A stretch of DNA of 64,000 nucleotides, taken from positions 62,001 through 126,000 of the forward strand of contig CP126531.1 of assembly GCA_030167125.1 (NCBI GenBank), given 5' to 3'. The translations under genes were made by a program, and so were the position numbers. The DNA comes from Rhodanobacteraceae bacterium (GTDB lineage Bacteria > Pseudomonadota > Gammaproteobacteria > Xanthomonadales > Rhodanobacteraceae). The notes below the pieces were generated by a model that saw only the letters and a list, made by a program, of their open reading frames with translations, was not told where the DNA came from and made no database searches. This document shows, in pieces, positions 17,337-26,609 of the stretch (within the stretch, counting starts at the first letter, position 1; every line of letters starts with the position of its first letter).

Positions 17337-18158
17337 ATGGGCAACGCGGGAACGTTGTGGGTGGTCGCGACGCCGATCGGCAACCTCGGCGATCTTTCGC
17401 CGCGCGCGCAGCAGGCGTTGCGCGGTGCGAGCGTGATTGCGGCCGAGGACACGCGCCACAGCCGTCCGTTGTTGCAGCACTTTGGAATCGCGACAGCGCT
17501 GACCGCGCTGCACGAGCACAACGAACGCGCGGCGGTGACATCACTGATTGCGAAACTGCAGGCCGGCGAAAACGTGGCGCTGATTTCGGACGCAGGCACG
17601 CCGCTGATCAGCGATCCGGGTTTTCGGCTCGTGCGTGCCGCGCGCGAAGCGGGCATCGATGTCGTGCCCGTGCCGGGCGCGTGCGCCGCGATCGCCGCGT
17701 TGTCGGTTGCGGGATTGCCGAGCGACCGCTTCGTGTTCGAGGGTTTTCTTCCCGCGAAGGCTTCGGCGCGGCGCGAACGTTTGCGCGAACTCGCGAACGA
17801 ACCACGCACGCTGGTGATCTACGAATCCTCGCATCGCATCGTCGACTGCTGCGCCGATCTGCGCGACGTCTTCGGCGCGGAACGCGAAGCGCGCCTGCTG
17901 CGCGAATTGACCAAGCTGCACGAGACCTGCATCGGCATGACGCTGGGCGATATTGCGGAGCGCGTGGCAAACGATCCCGAACAACGTCTAGGCGAATGCG
18001 TGCTGGTGATCGCGGGGCGCAGCGAAGAGGCCGACGCGAAACTTGCGGAAGGCCGCCGCATCTATGCGCTGCTGCGCGCGGAACTCGCGCCCGCGCAAGC
18101 GGCGAAGCTCGCCGCCGCGGTCAGCGGCGCACCGCGCAAGGATTTGTACGGCGGCTGA
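17337..18158 (+). CDS. rsmI: 16S rRNA (cytidine-1402-2'-O)-methyltransferase RsmI
   Basis: SAM-dependent 2'-O-methylation of C1402 in 16S rRNA. Tetrapyrrole-methylase fold: TLWVVATPIGNLGDLSPRA at the N-terminus, AAEDTRHSRPLLQHFGI, ALISDAGTPLISDPGFRLV, VPGACAAIAALSVAGLPSDR and FVFEGFLPAK. 273 residues. The ATG at 17337 is selected because the conserved region starts four codons in. The stop region overlaps the -10 element (TAGAAT, 18159-18164) of rnpB. Confidence 0.97.
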   Translation: MGNAGTLWVVATPIGNLGDLSPRAQQALRGASVIAAEDTRHSRPLLQHFGIATALTALHEHNERAAVTSLIAKLQAGENVALISDAGTPLISDPGFRLVRAAREAGIDVVPVPGACAAIAALSVAGLPSDRFVFEGFLPAKASARRERLRELANEPRTLVIYESSHRIVDCCADLRDVFGAEREARLLRELTKLHETCIGMTLGDIAERVANDPEQRLGECVLVIAGRSEEADAKLAEGRRIYALLRAELAPAQAAKLAAAVSGAPRKDLYGG

Positions 18159-18171
18159 TAGAATGACCCAC

Positions 18172-18532
18172 GGAGTCGGCCGGACAGTCGCGTCGTTCAC
18201 GAGAACGCCGAGGAAAGTCCGGGCTTCACAGGGCAGGGTGCCAGGTAACGCCTGGGCGGCGTGAGCCGACGGACAGTGCAACAGAGAGCAGACCGCCGAT
18301 GGCCCCTTGAAGGGGATCAGGCAAGGGTGAAACGGTGCGGCAAGAGCGCACCGCGAGTCTGGCAACAGACCGGCACGGCAAACCCCACCCGAAGCAAGAC
18401 CAAATAGGGGAACGATGGCGTGGCCCGCGCCGTTCCCGGGTTGGTTGCTTGAGCCAGGCGGTGACGCCTGGCCTAGAGGAATGACTGTCACGCCGCAAGG
18501 CGCACAGGACCCGGCTTACAGGCCGACTCCGC
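18172..18532 (+). ncRNA. rnpB: RNase P RNA (class A)
   Basis: Catalytic RNA that matures tRNA 5' ends. The 5' end GGAGTCGGCCGGACAGTCGC pairs with the 3' end CAGGCCGACTCC to form helix P1. Conserved cores are present: GAGGAAAGTCCGGGCTTC, CAGGGCAGGGTGCCAGGTAA, the ACAGAGAGCAGACCGCC region and GGCAAACCCCACC near the 3' side. TAGAAT at 18159-18164 lies 7 nt upstream of the 5' end. A short TTTTT run follows P1 at 18535-18539 and may end transcription. Confidence 0.97.
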
Positions 18533-18533
18533 T

Positions 18534-18918
18534 GTTTTTGCTCGTGCTTTTGCTCGCATCCATGCTCGCGGTTTCGTTGCGGTGTTGCGTCGGCGTGCAG
18601 TTCAGCCGGCCATCAACTCTACCTCGGCCATCCCTGGCCTTACCCTCCACAACAGCCGCTTCGATTGCAGTTTTTTGTTCGGGATTTTTGAAGCGCGCAT
18701 TCGAGTGACACGCCGGCGCGTTGCATCGCCCTGAAACTGACTTCCGACTGAACTCGGCGGGCGGCGGGCGCGTTCGAACGGCGGATTTTCGCCCAGAGTG
18801 GCCAAATCGCTCTCGAACGAAATCTTTTGGATTCAATGACCTTGCGTTCACAGCTCATGAAGCACCTGAAACTTTGTCAGAAATTCTCCTTTCCCATTGA
18901 TCTAAAAGCGAAAATTTG
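18534..18918. other. Gene-free stretch between rnpB and mraZ promoter
   Basis: About 385 nt with no supported gene on either strand. It contains the dispersed repeat at 18613-18665 and two T-rich runs (18671-18676 and 18683-18687). A minus-strand open frame covers much of it but has no family resemblance and crosses the repeat. Confidence 0.6.
18613..18665. repeat. Dispersed repeat with GGCCATCCCTGGCC palindrome, copy 1
   Basis: Shares the series CTCGGCCATCC(C/A)TGGCCT, then AGCCG and TTCGAT, with 36422-36473 downstream of lpxC. The palindromic core suggests a small structured element. Both copies lie outside genes at the two ends of the dcw region. Confidence 0.6.
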
Positions 18919-18947
18919 TTGACAGTCTCACCTCCTGCGACTAAGGT
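18919..18947 (+). promoter_or_regulatory. Promoter Pmra for the dcw cluster
   Basis: A perfect -35 TTGACA at 18919-18924, a 17-bp spacer, and TAAGGT at 18942-18947 as -10. It lies 45 nt before mraZ and directly beside the MraZ boxes. The -10 is imperfect, consistent with a regulated promoter. Confidence 0.65.
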
Positions 18948-18981
18948 GGGCACCTGTGTAGTTTTGTGGGAAAAGGTGGGA
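18947..18981 (+). promoter_or_regulatory. MraZ operator boxes
   Basis: TGGGC at 18947-18951, TGGGA at 18967-18971 and TGGGA at 18977-18981 lie on a strict 10-bp grid (offsets 0, 20 and 30). MraZ is known to bind TGGGN repeats separated by 5 nt upstream of its own gene. The first box overlaps the -10, so autorepression of the cluster is the likely result. The position at offset 10 (TGTAG) is degenerate. Confidence 0.75.
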
Positions 18982-18991
18982 ATCCAGTCGC

Positions 18992-19438
18992 ATGTTTCAG
19001 GGCGAAACCGCTATCAGCGTCGACGACAAGGGCCGGTTGGCGATTCCCACTGCCTACCGCGAGCCGATCGCGCGCGTGTGCAATGGCCGGCTGGTCATCA
19101 CTTACAACCCGTTCGAGCAGGGCTGCCTGTGGGTGTTCCCGCAGCCCGACTGGGAGCGGGTGCGCGACCAGGTGAATGCGTTGCCCAACGTCAAGCGCGT
19201 GCATCGCGATTTGCAACTGAAGCTGGTCGGCGCGGCCACGCTGGTGGAACTGGATGGCGCGGCGCGCGTGCTGTTGCCGGCCAGCCAGCGCGCGGCGTCC
19301 GGAATCGAAAAGAAAGCGGTGCTGCTGGGCATGGGCAACAAGTTCGAGTTGTGGAGTGAGCAGGCGCACCTCGCGAAGATCCATCAAACGATCGGCGAAG
19401 CGGAAGTCAGCGAGGAAATGGCGGGACTTCGGTTGTGA
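18992..19438 (+). CDS. mraZ: Transcriptional regulator MraZ
   Basis: DNA-binding repressor of the dcw cluster, forming ring-shaped oligomers of AbrB-like domains. Begins [20 protein letters not shown] with the DxxGRxxxP motif; the second copy is [17 protein letters not shown]. Length 148, typical. Boxes for the protein lie directly upstream. Ends overlapping the GTG proposed for rsmH. Confidence 0.97.
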   Translation: MFQGETAISVDDKGRLAIPTAYREPIARVCNGRLVITYNPFEQGCLWVFPQPDWERVRDQVNALPNVKRVHRDLQLKLVGAATLVELDGAARVLLPASQRAASGIEKKAVLLGMGNKFELWSEQAHLAKIHQTIGEAEVSEEMAGLRL

Positions 19439-20487
19439 CACACGCATTCGGCGAACGGCGGTCGCCGCCGGGCCGGGTGATGCGGACGGGATGCGGGCGG
19501 CGCACGCGGCGTGCGCGGGTACGGCGGATGGACGGGACGCGGGCGATGACGGGCAGCCACGGGCTCATGCACATCCCGGTGATGCGGGACGCCGTGCTGG
19601 CGGGGCTTGGCGTACGGCCGGACGGCCGCTATCTCGATGGCACGTTCGGCCGCGGCGGCCATGCACGCGCGATGCTCGAACGACTCGGCGCCGATGGCCG
19701 CCTGCTGCTGATGGACCGCGATCCGGAAGCCATCGCGCATGCACGGCGCGAATTCGGCAGTGATTCGCGCGTCGCGATCCGCCATGCCAATTTCTCGGAG
19801 ATGGCCGGGTGGGACGAAGCACGCGCGGGACTGGACGGCGTGCTGCTGGATCTCGGCGTGTCTTCGCCGCAGCTCGACGACGCGGCGCGCGGATTTTCGT
19901 TCCAGTCGGATGCGCCGCTGGACATGCGCATGGATCCGACCCAAGGCGAAAGTGCAGCGGATTTCCTGGCGCATGCCGATGAACGCGACATCGCCGACGT
20001 GTTGTTCCGCTACGGCGAAGAACGCATGAGCCGCCGCATCGCGCGTGTGGTCGTGGCGCGTCGTGCCGAAGCCCCGATCCGCAGCACGCGCGAACTCGCG
20101 GAACTGGTAGAACGCACGCTGGGCCGGCGCGAGCGCAACAAGCATCCGGCGACGCGCACCTTCCAGGCGCTGCGCCTGCAGGTGAACGACGAGCTGGGTT
20201 CGCTGGAACGCGCGCTGCCGGCCGCCGTCGAAGTGCTGAAGCCGGGCGGCCGTCTCGCCGTGATCAGTTTCCACTCGCTGGAAGACCGCATCGTCAAGCA
20301 GTTCATCCGCGGACCGCAACCGGCGTCGGTGCGTCGCGGCCTGCCGCAGCCAAAAGCGGAACCCGCACCGTTGCGTGCCATCGTCCGCGCGCAAACGGCG
20401 GGCGACGAAGAAGTCGCTCGCAATCCGCGCGCGCGTTCGGCGGTGCTGCGCATCGCCGAAAAAGCCGCACCGGAGGGCACGCCATGA
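19435..20487 (+). CDS. rsmH: 16S rRNA (cytosine-1402-N4)-methyltransferase RsmH
   Basis: Methylates N4 of C1402 in 16S rRNA, working on the same base as RsmI. Conserved parts: [29 protein letters not shown] (SAM-binding), [55 protein letters not shown]. From the GTG at 19435, which overlaps the mraZ stop, it has 350 residues, with an Arg-rich leader of 37 residues unlike the family. ATG at 19546 would give 313 residues, the normal size, and may be the true start. Overlaps ftsL by 4 nt. Confidence 0.94.
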   Translation: MTHAFGERRSPPGRVMRTGCGRRTRRARVRRMDGTRAMTGSHGLMHIPVMRDAVLAGLGVRPDGRYLDGTFGRGGHARAMLERLGADGRLLLMDRDPEAIAHARREFGSDSRVAIRHANFSEMAGWDEARAGLDGVLLDLGVSSPQLDDAARGFSFQSDAPLDMRMDPTQGESAADFLAHADERDIADVLFRYGEERMSRRIARVVVARRAEAPIRSTRELAELVERTLGRRERNKHPATRTFQALRLQVNDELGSLERALPAAVEVLKPGGRLAVISFHSLEDRIVKQFIRGPQPASVRRGLPQPKAEPAPLRAIVRAQTAGDEEVARNPRARSAVLRIAEKAAPEGTP

Positions 20488-20756
20488 AAGTGATCGGCGT
20501 GCTCGCGGTGGGCGTGTTGCTGCTGGCGGTGATCGCCAGCGGCATCGCCGTGGTGTGGGCGCGCCACCAGGACCGCGTCGAATTCGTGGAGTTGTCGAAC
20601 CTGCAGAACCAACGCGACGCCTTGAACGTCGAATTCGGCCGGCTGGAACTCGAACAGGCGACGTGGGCCAGCCCCTCGCGCATCGAATCGATCGCGCGCG
20701 GACAACTCGGGATGATCAGCCCGCCCGCGTCCAGCGTGGAGATGATCCACGAATGA
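20484..20756 (+). CDS. ftsL: Cell division protein FtsL
   Basis: Small bitopic protein of the divisome, forming the FtsQLB complex. 90 residues: a membrane segment at about 4-26 (IGVLAVGVLLLAVIASGIAV) followed by a leucine-zipper-like periplasmic coil (ELSNLQNQRDALNVEFGRLE) and IESIARGQLGM. Start and stop both overlap neighbours by 4 nt (ATGA), so translation is coupled to rsmH and ftsI. Confidence 0.94.
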   Translation: MKVIGVLAVGVLLLAVIASGIAVVWARHQDRVEFVELSNLQNQRDALNVEFGRLELEQATWASPSRIESIARGQLGMISPPASSVEMIHE

Positions 20757-22567
20757 AGCCGCATCGGCCGCCGGAAAACTTCTCGCGCCCGCTGCGCCGG
20801 CAGCGACCGGACACGCGCAAGCGCCTGGTGCTGGTGGTGGGCGTGTTGTCCGTGGCCGCGCTGGGGCTGGTCGCGCGCGCGATCGACTTGCAAGTGGTGC
20901 ACCAGGCGTTCCTGCAGCAGCAGGGCGACGCGCGTTTCCTGCGCGACGTGCCGATTCCCGTTTCGCGCGGCACGATCTACGACCGCAACGGCGTGCCGCT
21001 GGCGGTGTCCACGCCGATGCTTTCGTTGTGGGCGAATCCCGACGAATTGCTGCAACACGCCGACCGGATTCCCGAACTGGCCAAGGCGCTCGGCGTCGAC
21101 GCGGTCGACCTGACGCGCAAGTTGCAGACCAAGAACGGCCGCGAGTTCGTGTACCTGCGCCGGCTGATGCCGCCGGAAGCCGCGAAGGCGGTGCTCGCGC
21201 TGGACATTCCCGGCGTGAACGCGCAGCGCGAATACAAGCGCTACTACCCCGAAGGCGCCACGATGGCGCACGTGCTCGGCTTCACCAACATCGACGATCA
21301 CGGCCAGGAAGGCTTGGAACTCGCCTACGACGGCTGGCTGGCGGGCAAGCCGGGCGAGAAGCGTGTGATCCGCGACCGCCTCGGCCACGTGGTCGAAAAC
21401 GTCGAGCAGATCAGGGCGCCGGTACCGGGCCACGACCTGACGCTCAGCATCGACAGCCGCATCCAGTACCTCGCGTACCAGGCGCTCACCGACGCGGTGG
21501 TGAAGCGCCACGCCGCGTCGGGTTCGATGGTGATCCTCGATCCGCGCAACGGCGAAATCCTGGCGATGGTCAACGTGCCGTCGTACAACCCCAACGACCT
21601 CGACAACAGCAACCCAGCGCAGCGCCGCAACCGCGCGGTCACCGACGTGACCGAACCCGGTTCGACGATGAAACCGTTCACCATCACCACTGCGCTGGAA
21701 TCGGGCAAGTGGACGCCGACCACGCCGATCAACACCAGCCCCGGCACGTTCACGATCGACGGCCACCTGATCCGCGACGACAGCAACAACGGGTTGATCA
21801 ACGTCGGCCGCGTGATCACCGTTTCCAGCAACGTCGGCGCGTCGAAGATCTCGCAGACGCTGAGCGCGCAACAAATGGCCGGTGTGCTGCACCAGTTCGG
21901 TTTCGGCGCCAGCACCGGCAGCGGGTTCCCCGGCGAAGTCGGCGGCTACATTCCGCCACCGCGCAGCTGGGGCGAATTCGTCAAGGCCACGATTTCGTTC
22001 GGCTACGGACTCAACGTCACCGCGCTGCAACTGGCGCAAGCCTACGCCGCCATCGCCGACGGCGGCGTCAAGCACACGCCCACCTTCGTCAAGGGCGACG
22101 ACAATCCGGGCGTGCGGGTGGAGCCGCAAGAAATCTCCGACGAAGTCATGGCGATGTTGCGCACCGTCGTCGGCGCGCCGCCGGCCACCGCGCCGCAGGC
22201 CGCGATCCCCGATTACACGGTCGCCGGCAAGACCGGCACCGCGCATCTCGCGATCGCGGGCGGCTATTCGCGCAACCGTTACGCCGCGCTGTTCTGCGGC
22301 ATCGTGCCGGCCAGCGATCCGCGCCTCGTCGGCGTGGTGATCGTGCGCGATGCGGGTGGCAATGGCGGCGAGTATTTCGGCGGCCTGGTGTCCGCGCCCG
22401 TGTTCCGTGAAGTGATGACCGGTGCGCTGCGTTTGCTGGACATTCCTCCGGACAACGTGCAGCAGTGGTACGCGGGCGGCCCGGTGACGCCGGCGCCCGT
22501 GCCGCCGCCCGTCCAGCCTGCGGCTGCCGTTGCCGCGACGCGTCCCGCGCGGGGAGGCACGCCATGA
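20753..22567 (+). CDS. ftsI: Septal peptidoglycan transpeptidase FtsI (PBP3)
   Basis: Class B penicillin-binding protein that cross-links septal peptidoglycan with FtsW. Short cytoplasmic N-terminus, one membrane anchor (LVLVVGVLSVAALGLVA), the dimerisation domain beginning ISRGT-like PVSRGTIYDRNGVPLAVS, then the transpeptidase domain. Active-site motifs: Ser304-Thr-Met-Lys in EPGSTMKPF, Ser358-Ser-Asn360 in VSSNVGAS, and Lys493-Thr-Gly in AGKTGTAH. 604 residues with a Pro/Ala-rich tail. Overlaps ftsL and murE by 4 nt each. Confidence 0.97.
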   Translation: MKPHRPPENFSRPLRRQRPDTRKRLVLVVGVLSVAALGLVARAIDLQVVHQAFLQQQGDARFLRDVPIPVSRGTIYDRNGVPLAVSTPMLSLWANPDELLQHADRIPELAKALGVDAVDLTRKLQTKNGREFVYLRRLMPPEAAKAVLALDIPGVNAQREYKRYYPEGATMAHVLGFTNIDDHGQEGLELAYDGWLAGKPGEKRVIRDRLGHVVENVEQIRAPVPGHDLTLSIDSRIQYLAYQALTDAVVKRHAASGSMVILDPRNGEILAMVNVPSYNPNDLDNSNPAQRRNRAVTDVTEPGSTMKPFTITTALESGKWTPTTPINTSPGTFTIDGHLIRDDSNNGLINVGRVITVSSNVGASKISQTLSAQQMAGVLHQFGFGASTGSGFPGEVGGYIPPPRSWGEFVKATISFGYGLNVTALQLAQAYAAIADGGVKHTPTFVKGDDNPGVRVEPQEISDEVMAMLRTVVGAPPATAPQAAIPDYTVAGKTGTAHLAIAGGYSRNRYAALFCGIVPASDPRLVGVVIVRDAGGNGGEYFGGLVSAPVFREVMTGALRLLDIPPDNVQQWYAGGPVTPAPVPPPVQPAAAVAATRPARGGTP

Positions 22568-24030
22568 GTGCGATGCGGCTCGACGACTTGTTGCGCGGCA
22601 TCGCGACGCCATCCCACGGCGACATCATGGTGTCCGGCCTGACCCAGGATTCGCACGCCGTGCGTGCGGGAGACGCGTTCGTGGCGCTGGCGGGCGTGAA
22701 GCATCATGGGATCGAGTTTGCCGACGCAGCGGTGGCGCAAGGCGCGGTGGCCGTGCTTGCCGAGAAGCCGAGTCCCGAGTCCCGAGTCCCGAGTCCCGTC
22801 GTACGGATCGACGACTTGCGCCTGCGGCTGGGAGAAATCGCCGCGCACTTCTTCAACGATCCGTCGGCGGCGATGACGGTCGTCGGCGTCACCGGCACCA
22901 GCGGCAAGACGTCGACCGTGCAATTGCTGGCGCAGGCGTTCGCGCAGCTCGGCAAGCGCGCCGCGACGATCGGCACGCTGGGCGCCGGTCTGCACGGCGC
23001 GCTGCACGCAGGCGAGCGCACCACGCCTGACGTGATCCGCGTGCACGGCCTGATGGCCGAGTTCCGCGCTGCCGGCGCGACGCACGTCGCAATGGAGGTG
23101 TCTTCGCACGCGCTGGACCAGCATCGTGTCGACGGCATCCACTTCGGCGTCGCGGTGTTCACCAACCTCACGCGCGATCACCTCGATTACCACGGCACGA
23201 TGGAAGCCTATGGCGCGGCCAAGGCCAAGCTGTTCGCGTGGCCGGGCCTGCGCGCCGCGGTGATCAATGTCGACGATGCGTTCGGGCGCGAACTCGCGAC
23301 GCGGATTTCCGGCGACAAGAAAATCCTGCGCTGCGGCATCGACAAAGCCGAGGCCGACATTCGCGCAACCGACGTGCACACCCATTCCGACGGCATCGAC
23401 TTCCATCTGGTGACGCCGTGGGGCGAAGCTGCCGTGCACAGCGCTTTGCTCGGCCGCTTCAATGTCGCCAACCTGCTGGCGGTGGCGGGCGTGCTGGGCG
23501 CGCTGGACGTGCCGTTCGCGAAAATCCACGACGCTTTGCAAGCGCTGCAACCGATCAACGGCCGCATGAACCGGCTCGGCGGCGGCACGCTGCCGCTGGT
23601 GGTGGTCGATTATTCGCACAAGCCCGATGCGCTGGAGCAGGTGCTGGCGGCATTGCGCGCGCATTGCGACGGCAAGTTGATCTGCCTGTTCGGTTGCGGC
23701 GGCGAACGCGACGCGGGCAAGCGCCCGATCATGGGCGCGATCGCCGAGCGCATGGCGGACGCCGTGATCGTCACCGATGACAATCCGCGCGGCGAAGACG
23801 GCGATGCGATCGTTGCGCAGATCGTGGCGGGCATGCGCGCACCGCAACGCGCGACCGTGATGCGCGATCGTGCGCGTGCAATCGACATCGCGATCGCGCA
23901 GGCGCGTGCCGGCGATGTGGTGCTGATCGCGGGCAAGGGCCACGAGACGTACCAGGAAGTCGGCGGCGCCAAGCATCCGTTCGACGATCTGCAGGTGGCG
24001 CGCGCCACCCTGGAGGCGCGCCCATGCTGA
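22564..24030 (+). CDS. murE: UDP-MurNAc-L-Ala-D-Glu:meso-DAP ligase MurE
   Basis: ATP-dependent addition of the third stem-peptide residue. P-loop GTSGKT at 111-116, the HVAMEVSSHALDQHRVDG and TNLTRDHLDYHGTM motifs, and DNPR at 406-409, which marks meso-diaminopimelate specificity. 488 residues. Residues about 70-78 (SPESRVPSP) are encoded by four copies of the 7-bp unit AGTCCCG within the N-terminal domain; loss or gain of one unit would break the frame. Overlaps murF by 7 nt. Confidence 0.96.
   Translation: MSAMRLDDLLRGIATPSHGDIMVSGLTQDSHAVRAGDAFVALAGVKHHGIEFADAAVAQGAVAVLAEKPSPESRVPSPVVRIDDLRLRLGEIAAHFFNDPSAAMTVVGVTGTSGKTSTVQLLAQAFAQLGKRAATIGTLGAGLHGALHAGERTTPDVIRVHGLMAEFRAAGATHVAMEVSSHALDQHRVDGIHFGVAVFTNLTRDHLDYHGTMEAYGAAKAKLFAWPGLRAAVINVDDAFGRELATRISGDKKILRCGIDKAEADIRATDVHTHSDGIDFHLVTPWGEAAVHSALLGRFNVANLLAVAGVLGALDVPFAKIHDALQALQPINGRMNRLGGGTLPLVVVDYSHKPDALEQVLAALRAHCDGKLICLFGCGGERDAGKRPIMGAIAERMADAVIVTDDNPRGEDGDAIVAQIVAGMRAPQRATVMRDRARAIDIAIAQARAGDVVLIAGKGHETYQEVGGAKHPFDDLQVARATLEARPC
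22771..22798. repeat. Heptad array AGTCCCG x4 inside murE
   Basis: Four perfect tandem copies of a 7-bp unit, in the coding region for murE residues 70-79. It has no opposed arm nearby, unlike the other arrays. Confidence 0.9.
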
Positions 24031-25394
24031 GCCTGCGCCTCAAGGAAATTGCGGTGTGGACGCGCGGCGTGCTGCAGGGCGCCGACGCGGGCGTCTGCGG
24101 CGTGTCCACGGATTCGCGCACGATCAAGGCGGGCGAATTGTTCGTCGCGTTGATCGGCGATACCCACGACGGCCACGATCATGTCGCCGATGCCGTGGCG
24201 CGCGGCGCGGCAGGCGCGATCGTCTCGCGTCGCGTGGATGCAGATATTTCACAAATCGTGGTCGCCGACACACTGCACGCGCTGGGTGATCTCGCCAGCG
24301 CAGTGCGCGCGCAGCGCGACGTCACGGTGATCGGCATCACCGGCTCGAACGGCAAGACCAGCGTCAAGGCATTGACTGCGCGCATCCTCGCGCGCCACGG
24401 CAAGACGCATTCCAACAGCGGCAGCTTCAACAACGAGATCGGGTTGCCACTGACGCTGCTGGCGATGCCGGAAGACACGGGCTACGCGGTGCTGGAAATG
24501 GGCGCGGGCAAGCCGGGCGACATCGCCTACCTCGCATCGATCGCGCGTCCGCGCATCGGCCTCGTCAACAACATCGCGCCCGCGCACCTCGAACGCATGC
24601 GCACGCTGGAAGGCATCGCCGAAACCAAGGGCGCGATGTACCAGGCGTTGCCGTCCGACGGTGTGGCGGTGATCAACGCCGACGATGCGTTCGCGATGTA
24701 TTTCACCGGGCTTGCCGGATCGCGCCGCAAGTTGCGCTTCGGCCTCGACGCGGAGGCGGACGTCAGCGCCACCGACATCGCGCTCGACGCCAATGGCAGC
24801 CGCTTCACGTTGAAGACCCCGGCGGGCAATGCACAGGTCCACCTGCCGTTGCCGGGACGCCACAACGTCGCCAATGCGGCGGCGGCCGCGGCATTGGCGC
24901 TTGCGGTGGACGTGCCGCTGGACACGATCGTCGCCGGCTTGCAGGAGGCCGAAGCGGTCGGCGGCCGGCTGCTGCGGCGCGAATCACCGCAAGGCTGGAC
25001 GCTGTTTGACGACAGCTACAACGCGAACCCGGGTTCCGCGTTGGCGGCCGTGGCGACCCTGGCATTGCAACCGGGCGAGCGCTGGCTGGTGCTCGGCAAC
25101 ATGGGCGAACTCGGCCCCGATGCGGCAGCGTTGCACGCCGATATCGGCCGCGCCGCGCGCGAGCGGGGCATCGCGCGCCTTTACGCAGTCGGCGCGCTGG
25201 CCGCGAACGCCGCGGAAGCGTTCGGTGCGGATGCACGCGTGTTCGCCGACCAGCCCGCGCTGGTCGCGTCGCTGCGCCGCGACCTGCACGCGAACGTCAG
25301 CGTGCTGGTGAAGGGCTCGCACGCGTCGCACATGGAGCGCGTGGTCGCGGCACTGCTGGACGACGACAAGGGGGACGGCCGGCATGCTGCTTGA
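24024..25394 (+). CDS. murF: UDP-MurNAc-tripeptide:D-Ala-D-Ala ligase MurF
   Basis: Adds D-Ala-D-Ala to complete the UDP-MurNAc pentapeptide in the cytoplasm. ATP-binding [19 protein letters not shown], the [11 protein letters not shown] motif, [25 protein letters not shown] and the late [10 protein letters not shown] are all intact. 456 residues. Begins inside the 3' end of murE and its stop lies inside the first codons of mraY, so the three genes are tightly coupled. Confidence 0.97.
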   Translation: MLSLRLKEIAVWTRGVLQGADAGVCGVSTDSRTIKAGELFVALIGDTHDGHDHVADAVARGAAGAIVSRRVDADISQIVVADTLHALGDLASAVRAQRDVTVIGITGSNGKTSVKALTARILARHGKTHSNSGSFNNEIGLPLTLLAMPEDTGYAVLEMGAGKPGDIAYLASIARPRIGLVNNIAPAHLERMRTLEGIAETKGAMYQALPSDGVAVINADDAFAMYFTGLAGSRRKLRFGLDAEADVSATDIALDANGSRFTLKTPAGNAQVHLPLPGRHNVANAAAAAALALAVDVPLDTIVAGLQEAEAVGGRLLRRESPQGWTLFDDSYNANPGSALAAVATLALQPGERWLVLGNMGELGPDAAALHADIGRAARERGIARLYAVGALAANAAEAFGADARVFADQPALVASLRRDLHANVSVLVKGSHASHMERVVAALLDDDKGDGRHAA

Positions 25395-26466
25395 GCTTTC
25401 ACGGTGGCTCGAAATTTATTTCGGCGCGTTCCGCCTGTTCGACTACATCACCTTCCGCACCATCATGGCGGCGCTGACAGCGCTGTTCGGCGCGCTGTTC
25501 TTCGGTCCCGCGGTGATCCGCCGCCTCACCGAATTGAAAGCGGGCCAGGTGGTGCGCAGCGATGGTCCGCAAACACATCTGTCGAAAGCCGGCACGCCGA
25601 CGATGGGCGGTACGCTGATCCTCGCCGCGGTGGTGATCGCGACGCTGCTGTGGGGCGACCTGCACAGCCGCTACCTGTGGGTGGTGCTGCTGGTGACGCT
25701 GGCCTGCGGCGCGATCGGTTTCTACGACGACTACCGCAAACTGGTGCTGAAGGATCCGCACGGACTGCCGGCGCGCTGGAAGTACCTCGCACAGTCGGTG
25801 GTCGGACTCGCCGCCGCGCTGTTCCTGTTCTACACCGCCAACGTGCCGGCCGCGACCGCGCTGTACGTGCCGCTGTTCAAGCACGTCGCGATACCGCTGG
25901 GCGCCGGCTTCGTGGTGATCGCCTACCTGTGGATCGTCGGGTTTTCCAATGCGGTGAATCTCACCGACGGCCTGGACGGCCTGGCGATCATGCCGGCGGT
26001 GCTGGTGGCGGCGGCGCTCGGTGGGTTTGCGTATCTCGCGGGCAACGCGGTGTTCTCGGCGTATCTCGGCATTCCTTCCATTCCGGGCGCGGGCGAACTC
26101 GCGGTGTTCTGCGGCGCGCTGACAGGCGCGGGGCTGGGGTTCTTGTGGTTCAACACCTATCCCGCGCAGGTGTTCATGGGCGACGTCGGCGCGCTCGCGA
26201 TCGGCGCGGCGATCGGTTGCGTCGCCGTGATCGTGCGCCAGGAAATCATCCTCTTGGTGATGGGCGGCGTGTTCGTGGTCGAAACCGCGTCGGTGATGCT
26301 GCAGGTTGGCAGCTTCAAGCTGCGCGGCAAGCGCGTGTTCCGGATGGCGCCGATCCACCACCACTTCGAATTGAAGGGCTGGCCCGAGCCGCGCGTGATC
26401 GTGCGCTTCTGGATCATCTCGGTGGTACTGGTGCTGGTGGGTTTGGCGACGTTGAAGGTCAGGTAG
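25384..26466 (+). CDS. mraY: Phospho-MurNAc-pentapeptide translocase MraY
   Basis: Integral membrane enzyme that transfers phospho-MurNAc-pentapeptide to undecaprenyl phosphate, forming lipid I. About ten membrane segments. Family signatures: [26 protein letters not shown] (Asp-Asp motif), [16 protein letters not shown], and [20 protein letters not shown] near the C-terminus. 360 residues, as in E. coli. murD, which usually follows in other gammaproteobacteria, is absent here. Confidence 0.97.
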   Translation: MLLELSRWLEIYFGAFRLFDYITFRTIMAALTALFGALFFGPAVIRRLTELKAGQVVRSDGPQTHLSKAGTPTMGGTLILAAVVIATLLWGDLHSRYLWVVLLVTLACGAIGFYDDYRKLVLKDPHGLPARWKYLAQSVVGLAAALFLFYTANVPAATALYVPLFKHVAIPLGAGFVVIAYLWIVGFSNAVNLTDGLDGLAIMPAVLVAAALGGFAYLAGNAVFSAYLGIPSIPGAGELAVFCGALTGAGLGFLWFNTYPAQVFMGDVGALAIGAAIGCVAVIVRQEIILLVMGGVFVVETASVMLQVGSFKLRGKRVFRMAPIHHHFELKGWPEPRVIVRFWIISVVLVLVGLATLKVR

Positions 26467-26468
26467 CG

Positions 26469-26609
26469 ATGAGACTCGACTATCAAATGCGGGACCGGGG
26501 ACGGGGGACCGGGGGCCAGAAAGTCCGCCGATTGTCGCCGCTTGTGCTTTTACCGGTCCCTGGTCCCTGGTCCCTGGTCCCTGTTGCACATGCGAGGCCC
26601 CGCGCATGA
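26469..26609 (+). CDS. Small ORF bridging mraY and ftsW (in the murD slot)
   Basis: ATG at 26469, 2 nt after the mraY stop, opens 46 codons ending TGA at 26607-26609, which overlaps the ftsW ATG by 4 nt. The product (MRLDYQMRDRGRG start, [17 protein letters not shown] near the end) is largely translated heptad repeat and resembles nothing I know. It may serve only to carry ribosomes to ftsW, or be the relic left where murD was lost. Confidence 0.35.
   Translation: MRLDYQMRDRGRGTGGQKVRRLSPLVLLPVPGPWSLVPVAHARPRA
26491..26582. repeat. Opposed GGGANNN heptad arrays between mraY and ftsW
   Basis: Left arm 26491-26517 has GGGACCG, GGGACGG, GGGACCG units. A 37-nt core follows. The right arm is four perfect GGTCCCT units at 26555-26582. 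The arms are complementary and could pair in RNA. Confidence 0.9.

Noticed and set aside
20303..22612. A 769-codon minus-strand frame opposite ftsI
   Set aside because: Antisense shadow; ftsI has all three penicillin-binding motifs on the plus strand.
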